54,545 nt of DNA from contig JAKPSI010000056.1 in assembly GCA_029555415.1 (NCBI GenBank), positions 1 through 54,545 on the forward strand. The letters run 5' to 3'. The notes beneath the pieces were generated by a model that was not told the origin of the DNA, made no database searches, and worked only from the letters and a program-made list of their open reading frames with translations. The DNA comes from Bacteroidota bacterium. GTDB taxonomy: Bacteria; Bacteroidota; Bacteroidia; Chitinophagales; Chitinophagaceae. Made by a program: the position numbers and the translations under genes. Position 1 is the stretch's first letter, and each line of letters begins with the position of its first letter. Positions 23,782 through 33,552 of this stretch are shown here, in pieces.

Positions 23782-25419
23782 TTAAACAAAGGAAAAACTG
23801 TCCCCGTCAAACAACCCCTTATCACTTAGCTTCAGGTGCGGAATCACCAGCAAGGCCATGAATGAAAGTGTCATGAAAGGAGCGCCAAGCGTAGAGCCCG
23901 CGTCCTTGGTCATTTTATCGATGTTGGAATATTGCTCCGCTACTTTATAACCATCCTCATTGCTCATCAAACCCGCTACAGGTAAGGGGACGATCAGTTC
24001 ATTATTCTCATCCGCATAACTCACACCTCCCCGGTGTGCGATCACGAGATTGACCGCCTTGCACAGACTTTCATCATCCACACCAACGGCAACGATATTA
24101 TGACTGTCATGCGCGACCGAAGAAGCCAGTGCGCCTTTTTTCAGATTGAAATTTTTGATGAAAGCCGTCGCCACCGGAGCCGGATTGTAACGGTTCACCA
24201 CCACCATTTTCAGGATGTCCCTTTCCGTATCACTCACCAATTGTCCATCTTCCACCTTTGCTTCCAGCATCAGTTTATTCGTAATGAGCTGGCCATCCAG
24301 CGCCTCTATCACCGGTACGATCACCGGTGTTCCAGCAGGTGCAGGTATCGCGAAATCCGCTTCCAGTCTGGGCTCGCAATGAAAATGATTGATCAGCCCG
24401 CTGGCAGGGGCACTGATCTTCGTGACCCCGTCCCGGGCCACTTCCACACCATTGATATAAGTGGCCTGTACTTTGAAAGTTTTCAGATCATGCACCAGGA
24501 TCAGGTCTGCATGATCGCCGGGCTGCAGTAATCCCACATCCAGTTTATAATGTTTCACCGGATTGATACAGGCCGCTTTGATCACTTTATAGATATCGAT
24601 CCCTCTTGCGACCGCACGCGCGCATAGCTGGTTGATATGTCCCAGCACCAGACTGTCCGGATGCTTATCATCACTGCAAAAAAGGATCTCATCCGGATGG
24701 TCGTTCAGCAATCCGATCAGCGCTTCGAAATTCTTGGCCGCACTGCCTTCGCGGATGATGATCTTCATGCCGTATTTCAGTTTGTCCAGCGCTTCATCAG
24801 CCGTAAAACACTCATGATCTGTGCTGATACCCGCGTCAATGTACTGTTTGGCCGTTTCTCCCCGCAGGCCGGGCGCATGTCCGTCCACCGGTTTGCCCAC
24901 CGCATGTGCCGCCGCGATCTTTTCCATCACTTCCGGGTCCTTATACAATACACCCGGGAAATTCATCATTTCGCTCAGGTACCGGATCTCATCCCTTTGC
25001 AACAATGCCCGCACCGCAGCCGCATCCAGCGTAGCGCCGGCCGTTTCAAAAATGGTGGCCGGTACACAACTGGGGGCACCGAAATTGAATTTGAAAGGTA
25101 CCGTCCGCCCGTTTTCGATCATGAATTCCACCCCTTCGATCCCGCACACATTGGCGATCTCATGCGGGTCGCTCACCGTGGCCACCGTACCGTGCACCAC
25201 CGCCAGCCGGGCGAATTCTGAAGGCACCAGCATGGAACTTTCAATATGGACATGGCTGTCGATAAACCCCGGAAGGATATAAGGCTCACCGGGTTCGGCG
25301 GGTCCGCTCAGGGGGTTGACCGCACTGATTTTTCCCTGGCTGACAACTATTTCAGCCCTCGTCATCGTCTGTCTGATCGCGTCCACGACTGTTCCCCGAA
25401 CGGAAAATGAACCACTCAT
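23782..25419 (-). CDS. ade: Adenine deaminase
   Basis: This 545-residue amidohydrolase converts adenine to hypoxanthine and ammonia in purine salvage. The metal-site motif HVHIESS (His56, His58), DPHE (84-87), and DHEC (201-204) are characteristic of bacterial Ade. Length is normal. It is divergently transcribed from the LolA-like pair with 90 bp between starts. No purine riboswitch is evident in that short upstream stretch. Confidence 0.93.
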   Translation of the reverse strand: MSGSFSVRGTVVDAIRQTMTRAEIVVSQGKISAVNPLSGPAEPGEPYILPGFIDSHVHIESSMLVPSEFARLAVVHGTVATVSDPHEIANVCGIEGVEFMIENGRTVPFKFNFGAPSCVPATIFETAGATLDAAAVRALLQRDEIRYLSEMMNFPGVLYKDPEVMEKIAAAHAVGKPVDGHAPGLRGETAKQYIDAGISTDHECFTADEALDKLKYGMKIIIREGSAAKNFEALIGLLNDHPDEILFCSDDKHPDSLVLGHINQLCARAVARGIDIYKVIKAACINPVKHYKLDVGLLQPGDHADLILVHDLKTFKVQATYINGVEVARDGVTKISAPASGLINHFHCEPRLEADFAIPAPAGTPVIVPVIEALDGQLITNKLMLEAKVEDGQLVSDTERDILKMVVVNRYNPAPVATAFIKNFNLKKGALASSVAHDSHNIVAVGVDDESLCKAVNLVIAHRGGVSYADENNELIVPLPVAGLMSNEDGYKVAEQYSNIDKMTKDAGSTLGAPFMTLSFMALLVIPHLKLSDKGLFDGDSFSFV

Positions 25420-25509
25420 CTCGTTTTTTATTTACATTGAAAAAATTAGCAAAACGGAATGCCCCGAAGCTTTACATTTACGTCTCAATTACCCCCTAAA
25501 ACTACGATT

Positions 25510-26268
25510 ATGAAACGTTTTTGGCTCACCGGAATTTTAGCCGGACTGACAATGCTGGCCATGGCCCAGTCTGTCGATGATGTCATCAATAATTATATGA
25601 ATGCGCTCGGGGGAAAGGACAAACTGCTCTCTATCCAGAGTCTTCACACCACCGGCATCGCCAATTTCAACGGTAATGAAGTGACCACTGAAACCTGGAA
25701 AGTGCAGGATAAACTGTACCGCAGCGAAACCAATTTCGGCATGGGCAGTTTCGCGATGCTCGTGACGGACGAGAAGGGCTGGATGAAAAGCCCCCGCGGC
25801 AGCGGCAACTTCGATCCGATGCCCGAGGAGCAGGTAAAATCCATGCAGTCGATGTTGGATTGCAGTAACCCGCTCGTTAATTATGCGGTCAAAGGCCATA
25901 AGGCGGAACTGATCGGTAAAGAAGATGTGGAAGGCACGGAATGTTATAAGATCAAACTGACGCTGAAAAGCGGTAGCGATATCAACTATTTCATCGACAC
26001 TAAAACTTCGTACCTGATCCGTGAAACCAGCAAGGGTGGTGGATTTGGCGGTCGTGGTGGTGGTGGCGGCCGTGGACAGGGTGACCAGGAAATGAAGACC
26101 GATTATTCCAATTACCAGAAGACCGAAGACGGCTATATGTTCGCCATGACCGTTTCCCGCGGCATGGGTGGTGCGATGACATTTGAGAAGATCGAAGTGA
26201 ACAAACCGGTGGACAGTAAGTTATACAAAGCAGAACAAATCTTTTTTATAAACAAACAATCTATATGA
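25510..26268 (+). CDS. LolA-like outer-membrane lipoprotein-sorting-family protein (copy 1)
   Basis: The 252-residue product has a signal peptide (MKRFWLTGILAGLTMLAMA) and a half-barrel of beta strands like COG2834 proteins. The segment DVEGTECYKIKLTLKSG matches the next gene's DVDGTECFKLTVTSKSG. A Gly-rich insert (residues about 179-191) is odd. ATG 25510 gives a proper signal peptide; an upstream in-frame codon does not. TACATTTA (25473-25480) is a plausible -7 box. It overlaps copy 2 in ATGA. Confidence 0.75.
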   Translation: MKRFWLTGILAGLTMLAMAQSVDDVINNYMNALGGKDKLLSIQSLHTTGIANFNGNEVTTETWKVQDKLYRSETNFGMGSFAMLVTDEKGWMKSPRGSGNFDPMPEEQVKSMQSMLDCSNPLVNYAVKGHKAELIGKEDVEGTECYKIKLTLKSGSDINYFIDTKTSYLIRETSKGGGFGGRGGGGGRGQGDQEMKTDYSNYQKTEDGYMFAMTVSRGMGGAMTFEKIEVNKPVDSKLYKAEQIFFINKQSI

Positions 26269-26975
26269 AACAATTCACACGTATTCTTTTTGCATTCGCA
26301 CTGATCGTATCCGGCTTCGCAGCACAGGCTCAAACACTGGATGAGATCGTTACCAAACATGTAGCGGCCATCGGTGGTGCCGACAACTGGAAAAAGATCA
26401 GCAGCATCCGTATGGAAGGGACCATGTCCGTTCAGGGTACTGATATCGCTGTATCCATGACCGTCGTAGCAGGAAAAGGTTTCCGTCAGGACATTTCTGT
26501 TATGGGCATGAATGGCTTCCAGATCGTAACCCCTACTGAAGGCTGGAATTTCATGCCTTTCCAGGGTCAGGCCGAAATGGAATCCATGACCGCTGAAGAT
26601 GTAAAAGAATCCCAGGACGAACTGGACCCCTCCGGTGTACTGGTTGATTATAAAGCTAAAGGCAAAACCGTAACCCTCGAAGGAAAAGACGATGTGGACG
26701 GCACCGAGTGCTTCAAACTCACTGTAACGAGCAAATCCGGCAAGTCTAAAACACTTTTCATCGATCCGAAATCATGGTTCATCATCAAAGCCATAGAAAA
26801 AGTGAAAGCCAATGGTCAGGAAATGGAGCAAGCCATCAACTACAGCGACTACAAGATGCAGGCTGAAGGCGTGGTGCTTCCTTTCTCCATGACACTGCCT
26901 TTTGGAGAGTTGATCCTCACCAAGATCGAGCTCAACAAAACCATTGACGAAGCGATCTTCAAACCCGCCAAATAA
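26265..26975 (+). CDS. LolA-like outer-membrane lipoprotein-sorting-family protein (copy 2)
   Basis: This 236-residue paralogue of the preceding gene has a signal peptide (KQFTRILFAFALIVSGFAAQA) and the same order of segments (EIVTKHVAAIGGADNWKKISS, DDVDGTECFKLTVTSKSG, YFIDTK/LFIDPK). It lacks the Gly-rich insert. The family folds like LolA and is thought to bind lipid or lipoprotein in the periplasm; the role here is unassigned. The ATGA overlap couples it to copy 1, and a terminator hairpin follows at 27003. Confidence 0.75.
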   Translation: MKQFTRILFAFALIVSGFAAQAQTLDEIVTKHVAAIGGADNWKKISSIRMEGTMSVQGTDIAVSMTVVAGKGFRQDISVMGMNGFQIVTPTEGWNFMPFQGQAEMESMTAEDVKESQDELDPSGVLVDYKAKGKTVTLEGKDDVDGTECFKLTVTSKSGKSKTLFIDPKSWFIIKAIEKVKANGQEMEQAINYSDYKMQAEGVVLPFSMTLPFGELILTKIELNKTIDEAIFKPAK

Positions 26976-27002
26976 TCAAAACTTTTTATATCATTTTGAA
27001 CG

Positions 27003-27030
27003 AACCCCGGTAATTTTACCGGGGTTTATT
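27003..27030 (+). terminator. Intrinsic terminator after the LolA-like pair
   Basis: AACCCCGGTAA (27003-27013) pairs perfectly with TTACCGGGGTT (27016-27026), followed by a T-rich TTATTATTT tail. It separates the LolA-like pair from the sortilin-like gene 25 nt further on. Confidence 0.85.
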
Positions 27031-27054
27031 ATTTCGATGATCAAACATTTATCT

Positions 27055-30000
27055 ATGAAAAGAAATTTCACGGGCGGGGCCCTGACAGCCCTTGTTCTGG
27101 CTTTGGTTTTTTCTCCTTGTAACATTCTGGCGCAAACCACCATCAACTCATCCACTTTTGGGATGATGGAAGCACGCTGGCTCGGTCCCGGTACCATGAG
27201 CGGCCGTATCAGCGCCATTGAAGGCTCCTGGGAGGACGGGAAGACCATCTATGTTGGCACCGCCGGCGGTGGTATCTGGAAATCCACCAACGCAGGTGCT
27301 TCCTTCAAACCCATTTTCGATAAATATTGTCAGAGCATCGGTGCCCTGGCCATGGATCCGAAGAACGCCAAGGTCCTGTATGCCGGAACCGGTGAAAGTA
27401 ATATGCGGAACTCCGTTTCTTATGGGGACGGGATCTATAAAACAACCGATGGCGGCGACAACTGGACCAAACTCGGGCTCGCCAATTCTGAACACATTTC
27501 CAAGATCGTCATCAACCCCCAACAGACCAATATCGTTTATGTAGCGGTACCCGGCGCACTCTGGAGCAGCAGTACCGATCGCGGTCTGTATAAATCCACT
27601 GACGGTGGAAAAACTTTCGAGAAGATCCTTTACATCAATGAGAATGCTGGCTGTGCCGATGTGACCGTTGATCCGGAACATCCGGATACCGTATATGCAT
27701 CTACCTGGGAATTCCGCCGCAAACCCTTTTCTTTCAACTCCGGTGGAAATGGCAGCGGCATGTGGAAGAGTACCGATGGTGGTAAAACATGGAAAGAACT
27801 GAAGAACGGATTACCCGCTAAACCATTCGGTCGTATCGCATTCGCAGTTGCACCCAGTGCGCCTGAGAATATGATCGCCATCGTGGAATCAGCTGAAACC
27901 GGATTATACATTTCATCAGATCGCGGAGAAACCTGGAAAAAACAAAGCGCCACCATGAATGTGATCTCCCGGCCTTTCTATTTTTCCTGCATCCAGATCG
28001 ATCCCAAGGATCCCAAACGAATCTATCGCCCGGGTTATACTTTCTCTTATTCAGTTGACGGCGGCTATTCCTTCGCAGATGCAAGTAATGAAGGCGGATG
28101 GCTGCACAGCGACCATCATGCACTCTGGATCAATCCCAAGAACACCAGCCAGCTCTATCTGGGAACAGATGGAGGCGTTTATATCAGTCTCGACCGTGGC
28201 GCCACCTGGAATTTCGTACAGTGCCTGCCGGTCGGACAATTCTATCATGTTGCAACCGATAACAACAAACCCTATAATATTTATGGTGGTCTGCAGGACA
28301 ATGGCAGCTGGGTCGGACCCTCTTCCGCACCCGGTGGCGTCAGCAATGCCAACTGGAAAGCGATCAACGGTGGTGACGGTTTCTGGGTTCAACCCGATCC
28401 GAACAACAACGATATCGCGTATGCGGAATCACAGGGCGGTGATATCAACCGTGTGAACCTCGGTACCACCAAATCCATCAACATCAAACCCCAGCAGGGT
28501 CCCGGCGAAGAAAAACTACGCTGGAACTGGAATACACCGATCGTGACCGGGCAGGCGAATAAGAAGAACCTGTACATGGGCTGTCAGTTCCTGTATCGCT
28601 CCCAGGATCAGGGACGTAACTGGCTTAAACTGTCAGGCGACCTCACTACGAACGATAAACAAAAACAACAACAGGAGAACAGCGGCGGACTCAGCGCTGA
28701 TAATACTTCAGCAGAAAACCACTGTACCATTTTCACCATCGCGGAATCTCCGCTGGATGAGAAGAACGTATGGGTGGGCACTGATGATGGTAACCTGCAG
28801 GTGACCACCGACGGCGGACGTTCCTGGTTCAACCAGGCGCCTGCTTATGCAACGGCTGGTATTCCTTCCCAGACATGGGTGAGCAGCATCGAACCTTCAC
28901 GCTTCGATAAAAATGTAGTGTATGCCACTTTTGACAACCACATGTATGGTGATTTCAAGACTTATCTGGCAAAGTCAGTGAATGGCGGTAAGACATGGAC
29001 CCGCATTAACAGTCCGGAGTTCACCGGCTTCGCGCATAAGATCAAAGAAGATCTTGTCAATAAGGATATGTTATTCCTCGGAACGGAAATGGGATTGTTC
29101 GCCACTCTCGATGGCGGCACCACCTGGTTCCGTATGAAGAACAAGATCCCTGAATACGCGCTCGTTCGCGATATCACCATCCAGCCCGCTACCAATGATG
29201 TGGTCATTGCCACCCATGGCCGCGGTATCCTCATTCTGGATGATGTAACACCGATGCGCAAAATGACGAAGCAGATCGCTGAGAAGAATGTAGTACTCTT
29301 CCCGCCTGCGCCGGTCAGCCTCACCATGGGTAATTTCGGTGGTGGCGGTTTCCCGGGTACTGGCGGATGGGTCGCTCCCAATGCGCCCTCCATTCCTCCC
29401 ATTAAATATTACCTGAAAGACCGTGTCAATTCCGGCGATGTGAAAATGGAAGTGTACGATGCGCAGGGCAAACTGGTTCAATCCATTCCGGGAACAAAAA
29501 GGAAAGGGATCAACTTCATCGACTGGAACCTGAAAATGAAACCGCCGAAGATCGCTACCGGTGGTACCAAGATCGATTTCTCCGGATTCCTCGCGCCGAT
29601 GGTGATGCCCGGTGAATACACCCTGAAACTGAAAGTAGGAGACTCCACCTATACTTCATCCATCAAGTTGATGCATGACGCGGCCAATAAGGACTTTACA
29701 CTGGCCGACCGCACCGCGCAATACAAAGCAGCGATGGATGTATATAAAATGCACGAACAGCTGGCTGCAGTAGTGGATCAGATCAGTGTAAAAGAGAAAC
29801 TCATTAAGGATAATCTGGATAAAGTGACCGATTCCACCCTGAAGCACAACATGCAGGCCTACAGTGAAGAACTGGAAAAACTGCGTGCGGAATGTCTCGC
29901 CACTAAACAGAAATCCATCTTCGCTGATGAAAAACGTCTGCGCGAAGAGATCACTGAAGTGTATGCCGCCATTGTTGGACAAGAAGCCGCTCCGTCGAAT

Positions 30001-30165
30001 CTGCAACTCCAACGCGTAACTGTTCTGCAGCAACAGGTACAGACAAAAGAAAAAAGCGGACAACAGATCATCAAAAAATGGGATGACAGCGTTATGGATG
30101 GGCTGCGGAAACAGGGACTCATTAAACCCGAGCCGCTGAAACCCGGTGACAAAAAACCGTTTTAA
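27055..30165 (+). CDS. Exported sortilin/VPS10-like BNR-repeat protein (copy 1)
   Basis: The 1036-residue product has a signal peptide (MKRNFTGGALTALVLALVF, then NILAQ) and many Asp-box/BNR units (GIWKSTNAGASF, GIYKTTDGGDNW, GLYKSTDGGKTF, GMWKSTDGGKTW), which build a large beta-propeller as in VPS10/sortilin N-domains. After about residue 750 comes an Ig-like segment (IKYYLKDRVNSGDVKMEV) and a coiled-coil tail (about 860-1000). Such Bacteroidota proteins are often labelled glycosyl hydrolases, but no catalytic residues support that. ATG at 27055 was chosen; 27037 would add six residues. No type IX sorting domain is seen. Confidence 0.8.
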   Translation: MKRNFTGGALTALVLALVFSPCNILAQTTINSSTFGMMEARWLGPGTMSGRISAIEGSWEDGKTIYVGTAGGGIWKSTNAGASFKPIFDKYCQSIGALAMDPKNAKVLYAGTGESNMRNSVSYGDGIYKTTDGGDNWTKLGLANSEHISKIVINPQQTNIVYVAVPGALWSSSTDRGLYKSTDGGKTFEKILYINENAGCADVTVDPEHPDTVYASTWEFRRKPFSFNSGGNGSGMWKSTDGGKTWKELKNGLPAKPFGRIAFAVAPSAPENMIAIVESAETGLYISSDRGETWKKQSATMNVISRPFYFSCIQIDPKDPKRIYRPGYTFSYSVDGGYSFADASNEGGWLHSDHHALWINPKNTSQLYLGTDGGVYISLDRGATWNFVQCLPVGQFYHVATDNNKPYNIYGGLQDNGSWVGPSSAPGGVSNANWKAINGGDGFWVQPDPNNNDIAYAESQGGDINRVNLGTTKSINIKPQQGPGEEKLRWNWNTPIVTGQANKKNLYMGCQFLYRSQDQGRNWLKLSGDLTTNDKQKQQQENSGGLSADNTSAENHCTIFTIAESPLDEKNVWVGTDDGNLQVTTDGGRSWFNQAPAYATAGIPSQTWVSSIEPSRFDKNVVYATFDNHMYGDFKTYLAKSVNGGKTWTRINSPEFTGFAHKIKEDLVNKDMLFLGTEMGLFATLDGGTTWFRMKNKIPEYALVRDITIQPATNDVVIATHGRGILILDDVTPMRKMTKQIAEKNVVLFPPAPVSLTMGNFGGGGFPGTGGWVAPNAPSIPPIKYYLKDRVNSGDVKMEVYDAQGKLVQSIPGTKRKGINFIDWNLKMKPPKIATGGTKIDFSGFLAPMVMPGEYTLKLKVGDSTYTSSIKLMHDAANKDFTLADRTAQYKAAMDVYKMHEQLAAVVDQISVKEKLIKDNLDKVTDSTLKHNMQAYSEELEKLRAECLATKQKSIFADEKRLREEITEVYAAIVGQEAAPSNLQLQRVTVLQQQVQTKEKSGQQIIKKWDDSVMDGLRKQGLIKPEPLKPGDKKPF

Positions 30166-30198
30166 TTGAATGGAGAATTGATAATGTATAAATGATAA
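30164..30198. repeat. Five-unit heptanucleotide array (TGATAA type)
   Basis: Units AATTGAA, TGGAGAA, TTGATAA, TGTATAA, ATGATAA in constant phase begin inside the stop codon of the sortilin-like gene and end at its terminator. Confidence 0.7.
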
Positions 30199-30201
30199 TG
30201 G

Positions 30202-30230
30202 CCCCGGAACTTTTAGTTCCGGGGTTTTTA
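30202..30230 (+). terminator. Intrinsic terminator after sortilin-like copy 1
   Basis: CCCCGGAAC (30202-30210) pairs with GTTCCGGGG (30216-30224) over a 5-nt loop and is followed by TTTTTATTAT, a standard Rho-independent terminator. Confidence 0.9.
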
Positions 30231-30234
30231 TTAT

Positions 30235-30294
30235 ATCGCCTTTGGCGATCTGAAGTTAATGTGATGCCGCTCTTCGAGGCTTGCAGCCTCGAAG
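30235..30294. repeat. Two small palindromes with a GCTTGCAGC core
   Basis: ATCGCC/GGCGAT (30235-30249) forms a 6-bp stem with a 3-nt loop. A second, stronger palindrome has CTTCGAGGCT (30272-30281) and AGCCTCGAAG (30285-30294) around TGC. Its centre GCTTGCAGC is the core of the heptad arrays elsewhere, but here the flanks are self-complementary, giving a 10-bp stem. It lies between the two sortilin-like genes. Confidence 0.6.
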
Positions 30295-30345
30295 CAGAAT
30301 GCTCAATTAGTTGAAATACGACTATAAACAACCGGCTGCTTTTAA

Positions 30346-30370
30346 TTCAAAACTCAAAATTCAAAATTCA
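30346..30370. repeat. Heptanucleotide array (TTCAAAA type)
   Basis: Units TTCAAAA, CTCAAAA, TTCAAAA and a partial TTCA follow each other in phase, 45 bp before the next gene start. The translated extension of that gene through this array is not believed. Confidence 0.65.
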
Positions 30371-30415
30371 ACATTTCGCCCGAATTCGGTACATTTCATG
30401 TCCAATACTACTAAC

Positions 30416-33400
30416 ATGCGAAAACTCCTCCTGCTTGCCTGCAGCTTTTTGTACGTAAGCGCTTTTGCCCAGAAGAAAACCCCTGTTCAAACCCCGACTG
30501 TGCCTGATGCCGATTCGGTATTACTGTCGAAGACCAAATTCAGACTTGTTGGTCCCTGGCGCGGTGGCCGCAGTGGCGCGGTAACAGGCAGTTACAAGAA
30601 CAAGAATACCTTTTATTTCGGCAGCACCGGCGGTGGTGTCTGGAAGACCAGCGATGGCGGTAACAACTGGAAGAATATCTCTGATAAATATTTCGGAGGT
30701 ACGATCGGAGCCGTTGCGGTTGCACCCTCTGATGAGAATATCATTTATGTGGGCGAAGGCGAAAATACCATGCGTGGTAACGTGAGTGAAGGGCTCGGTG
30801 GGATCTGGCGCAGCGATGACGCAGGCCGCACCTGGCATAACCTCGGTTTGAAAGACGGGCGCCATATCATCCGCATCGTTATCCATCCCCGCGATCCGAA
30901 TACCGTTTGGCTGGCCGTTATGGGACATCTCTTCGGACCCAGCGATGAGCGTGGCGTGTACAAAACCACCGATGGTGGCAAGAACTGGAAAAAAGTATTA
31001 TTTGTCAATAACCAGACCGGTTGCAGCGACCTGGTCATGGAACCCGGCAACCCCTCCGTATTCTACGCCGGTACCTGGCGCCTGATCCGTACACCGTATT
31101 CTCTCGAAAGCGGTGGGGAAGGCAGCGGATTATGGAAAAGTACCGATGGTGGTGACACCTGGTCCAACATCAGCACCAAAAAAGGATTGCCGAAAGGCGT
31201 TTGGGGTATCGTAGGCGTTGCGGTTGCTCCCTCCAACCCCGACCGCGTTTTCGCGATGGTTGAAAATAAAGATGGCGGATTACTGACCAGTAATGATGGG
31301 GGAGAAACATGGTCGCTCAGCAGCAACGACAATAATGTTCGTCAGCGTGCCTGGTATTATTCCAAAGTATTCGTGGATCCGAAGAATGAGAATCTCGTGT
31401 ATTGCCCCAACGTAGGTTTCATGCGCAGTCGTGATGGTGGTAAAACATTCCAGAACGTGAACACACCACATGGTGACCACCATGATCTCTGGATCGATCC
31501 GGAAGATGGGAACCGCATGATCGTTGCGGATGATGGCGGCGCACAGATCAGCTTCGATGGTGGTAATAACTGGAGTAATTATAACAACCAACCCACCTCA
31601 CAGATCTATCGTGTCACAACGGATAACAGCTTCCCTTACCGCATCCTCGGTGCGCAGCAGGATAACTCCACCGTGCGTATCAAGAGCCGCACGGCCGGTG
31701 TTGCCATTACGGAAGACGACTGGGAATCCACAGCTGGTGCAGAAAGCGGCTATGTGGTGGCCGATCCTCTGAATCCGGATGTTGTGTACGGCGGTAACTA
31801 TGGTGGTTATATTTCAAGGCTCGATCACAAAACCGGTGAGAACCGCGCCATCAGTGTTTGGCCCGATAATCCGATGGGTGCGGGCGCAGACGTACAGAAA
31901 TTCCGCTTTCAGTGGAACTTCCCCATCTTCTTCTCTCCCCATGATCCTAAGAAATTATATACGGCCGGTAATGCCCTGTTCGCTACCACCAACGATGGCG
32001 CGAACTGGGAACAGATCTCTCCGGACCTGACCACGAATGATAAAAGCCGCCAGCGCTCCAGCGGTGGTCCCATCACACAGGATAATACCAGTGTGGAATA
32101 CTACTGCACCGTTTTCACCGCTACGGAAAGCTGGGTGGAGAAAGATCTGTTATGGACAGGCAGTGATGATGGGGTGATCTCCGTAAGTAAAGATGGTGGC
32201 AAGAACTGGGAGAACGTAACGCCGAAGGATTGTCCGAAATGGATGATGTGGAACTGCGTGGAAGTGGATCCCTTCAAAAAAGGGGCTGCTTATTTTGTGG
32301 GTACACGGTATAAGTCAGACGACTTCGCGCCTTATATCTATAAGACCGAAGACTACGGTAAAACCTGGACACTCATCACGAACGGGATCGATAAGTTGCA
32401 TTTCACACGCTGTCTGCGTGCCGACCATGTACGTGCCGGTATGCTGTACGCGGGTACTGAATATGGTATGTACATTTCCTACGATGGTGGTGCCAACTGG
32501 AAGAAATTCCAGCAGAACCTGCCCATCGTTCCGGTCACGGATATGACGATCAAGGATAACGATCTCATCGTGGCTACGCAAGGCCGTGCATTCTGGTCAC
32601 TCGATGACCTGAGCGTTCTGCAGCAGGCCAACAGCAGCGTTGCGGCGAAATCACTGCATGTATTCGGAGTGAGCCCGGCCTGGCGTATGGCAGGCGGTCA
32701 GTTCCGTTTCAACTTCGGTACACCAAAGAATGCCGGGGCCAATCCTCCGAAAGGAGCGGTCATCAATTATTATGTGAAGGATGTGAATGATTCGCTCAAA
32801 GGCAGTATCAGCATCATGGACAGGAACCATAAAGTGATCAAGACCTACAGCACCGATGGTAAAGAGAATAAATTCGACCTCGTGAAAGGGATGAATCAGT
32901 TCGTTTGGGACCTGCAGTATCCTGATGCAGAGAAGATAGATGGCATGATCCTCTGGACAGGCGTTCCGGGCTCCATCCTGGCGCCTCCCGGTCAGTATTT
33001 CTATAGTATGAATATCGGTAAGGATTCCGCCGCCGGTGATTTCACGGTGAAAGCCGATCCGAATTACAAATGCAGCCAGGCGGATTACGATGCGCAATTC
33101 GAATTCCTGCAATCAGTTCAGGGCAAATTCAATGAAGTACAGAAAGGCATTAAGAATATCCGCACACTCCGCGGTCAGCTGAATGAGTTCACCGCTCGTT
33201 TGGGTAAGGACTGCCCGAAAGAAGTGAAACAGGCTGCCGACAGCATCAACAAGCAACTCACGGCCATTGAAGAAACCCTGTATCAGACAAAAGCCAAGAG
33301 TGGTCAGGATGTACTGAACTTCCCCATCCGCCTGAACGACAAACTGGGTGGTGTGTTCGATGCGGCCAACAGCGGTAACTTCGCCCCCAGCAAACAAGTG

Positions 33401-33541
33401 AAGGAAGTATTCGCAGACCTGGCGAAACAGTGCGACGATCAGCTGGCCAAACTGAAGAAGATCAGCACGGATGACGTGGCGGCCTTTAACCAGTTAGTCC
33501 GCGAGAAAGCGTTGCCGGTGATCGGTGTGAAAAAAGATTAA
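30416..33541 (+). CDS. Exported sortilin/VPS10-like BNR-repeat protein (copy 2)
   Basis: This 1041-residue paralogue of the preceding gene has signal peptide MRKLLLLACSFLYVSAFA and the same propeller of BNR units (GVWKTSDGGNNW, GIWRSDDAGRTW, GVYKTTDGGKNW, GLWKSTDGGDTW), then INYYVKDVNDSLKGSISI and a helical tail. The start at 30416 was preferred to 30398 because TACATTTC at 30390-30397, a one-mismatch -7 box, would place the latter at or before the transcript start. Role is unknown; a protein-binding or processing platform at the cell surface is the usual guess. It converges on the desaturase gene with an 11-nt gap. Confidence 0.8.
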   Translation: MRKLLLLACSFLYVSAFAQKKTPVQTPTVPDADSVLLSKTKFRLVGPWRGGRSGAVTGSYKNKNTFYFGSTGGGVWKTSDGGNNWKNISDKYFGGTIGAVAVAPSDENIIYVGEGENTMRGNVSEGLGGIWRSDDAGRTWHNLGLKDGRHIIRIVIHPRDPNTVWLAVMGHLFGPSDERGVYKTTDGGKNWKKVLFVNNQTGCSDLVMEPGNPSVFYAGTWRLIRTPYSLESGGEGSGLWKSTDGGDTWSNISTKKGLPKGVWGIVGVAVAPSNPDRVFAMVENKDGGLLTSNDGGETWSLSSNDNNVRQRAWYYSKVFVDPKNENLVYCPNVGFMRSRDGGKTFQNVNTPHGDHHDLWIDPEDGNRMIVADDGGAQISFDGGNNWSNYNNQPTSQIYRVTTDNSFPYRILGAQQDNSTVRIKSRTAGVAITEDDWESTAGAESGYVVADPLNPDVVYGGNYGGYISRLDHKTGENRAISVWPDNPMGAGADVQKFRFQWNFPIFFSPHDPKKLYTAGNALFATTNDGANWEQISPDLTTNDKSRQRSSGGPITQDNTSVEYYCTVFTATESWVEKDLLWTGSDDGVISVSKDGGKNWENVTPKDCPKWMMWNCVEVDPFKKGAAYFVGTRYKSDDFAPYIYKTEDYGKTWTLITNGIDKLHFTRCLRADHVRAGMLYAGTEYGMYISYDGGANWKKFQQNLPIVPVTDMTIKDNDLIVATQGRAFWSLDDLSVLQQANSSVAAKSLHVFGVSPAWRMAGGQFRFNFGTPKNAGANPPKGAVINYYVKDVNDSLKGSISIMDRNHKVIKTYSTDGKENKFDLVKGMNQFVWDLQYPDAEKIDGMILWTGVPGSILAPPGQYFYSMNIGKDSAAGDFTVKADPNYKCSQADYDAQFEFLQSVQGKFNEVQKGIKNIRTLRGQLNEFTARLGKDCPKEVKQAADSINKQLTAIEETLYQTKAKSGQDVLNFPIRLNDKLGGVFDAANSGNFAPSKQVKEVFADLAKQCDDQLAKLKKISTDDVAAFNQLVREKALPVIGVKKD

Positions 33542-33552
33542 TAGAAAGCTGC

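Noticed and set aside
25420-25509. Purine riboswitch ahead of adenine deaminase
   Set aside because: The 90-bp divergent gap is too short and shows no three-way-junction pattern.
27055-30165. Glycoside hydrolase assignment for the sortilin-like proteins
   Set aside because: BNR/Asp boxes are structural; no catalytic acid pair or sialidase Arg triad is recognisable.
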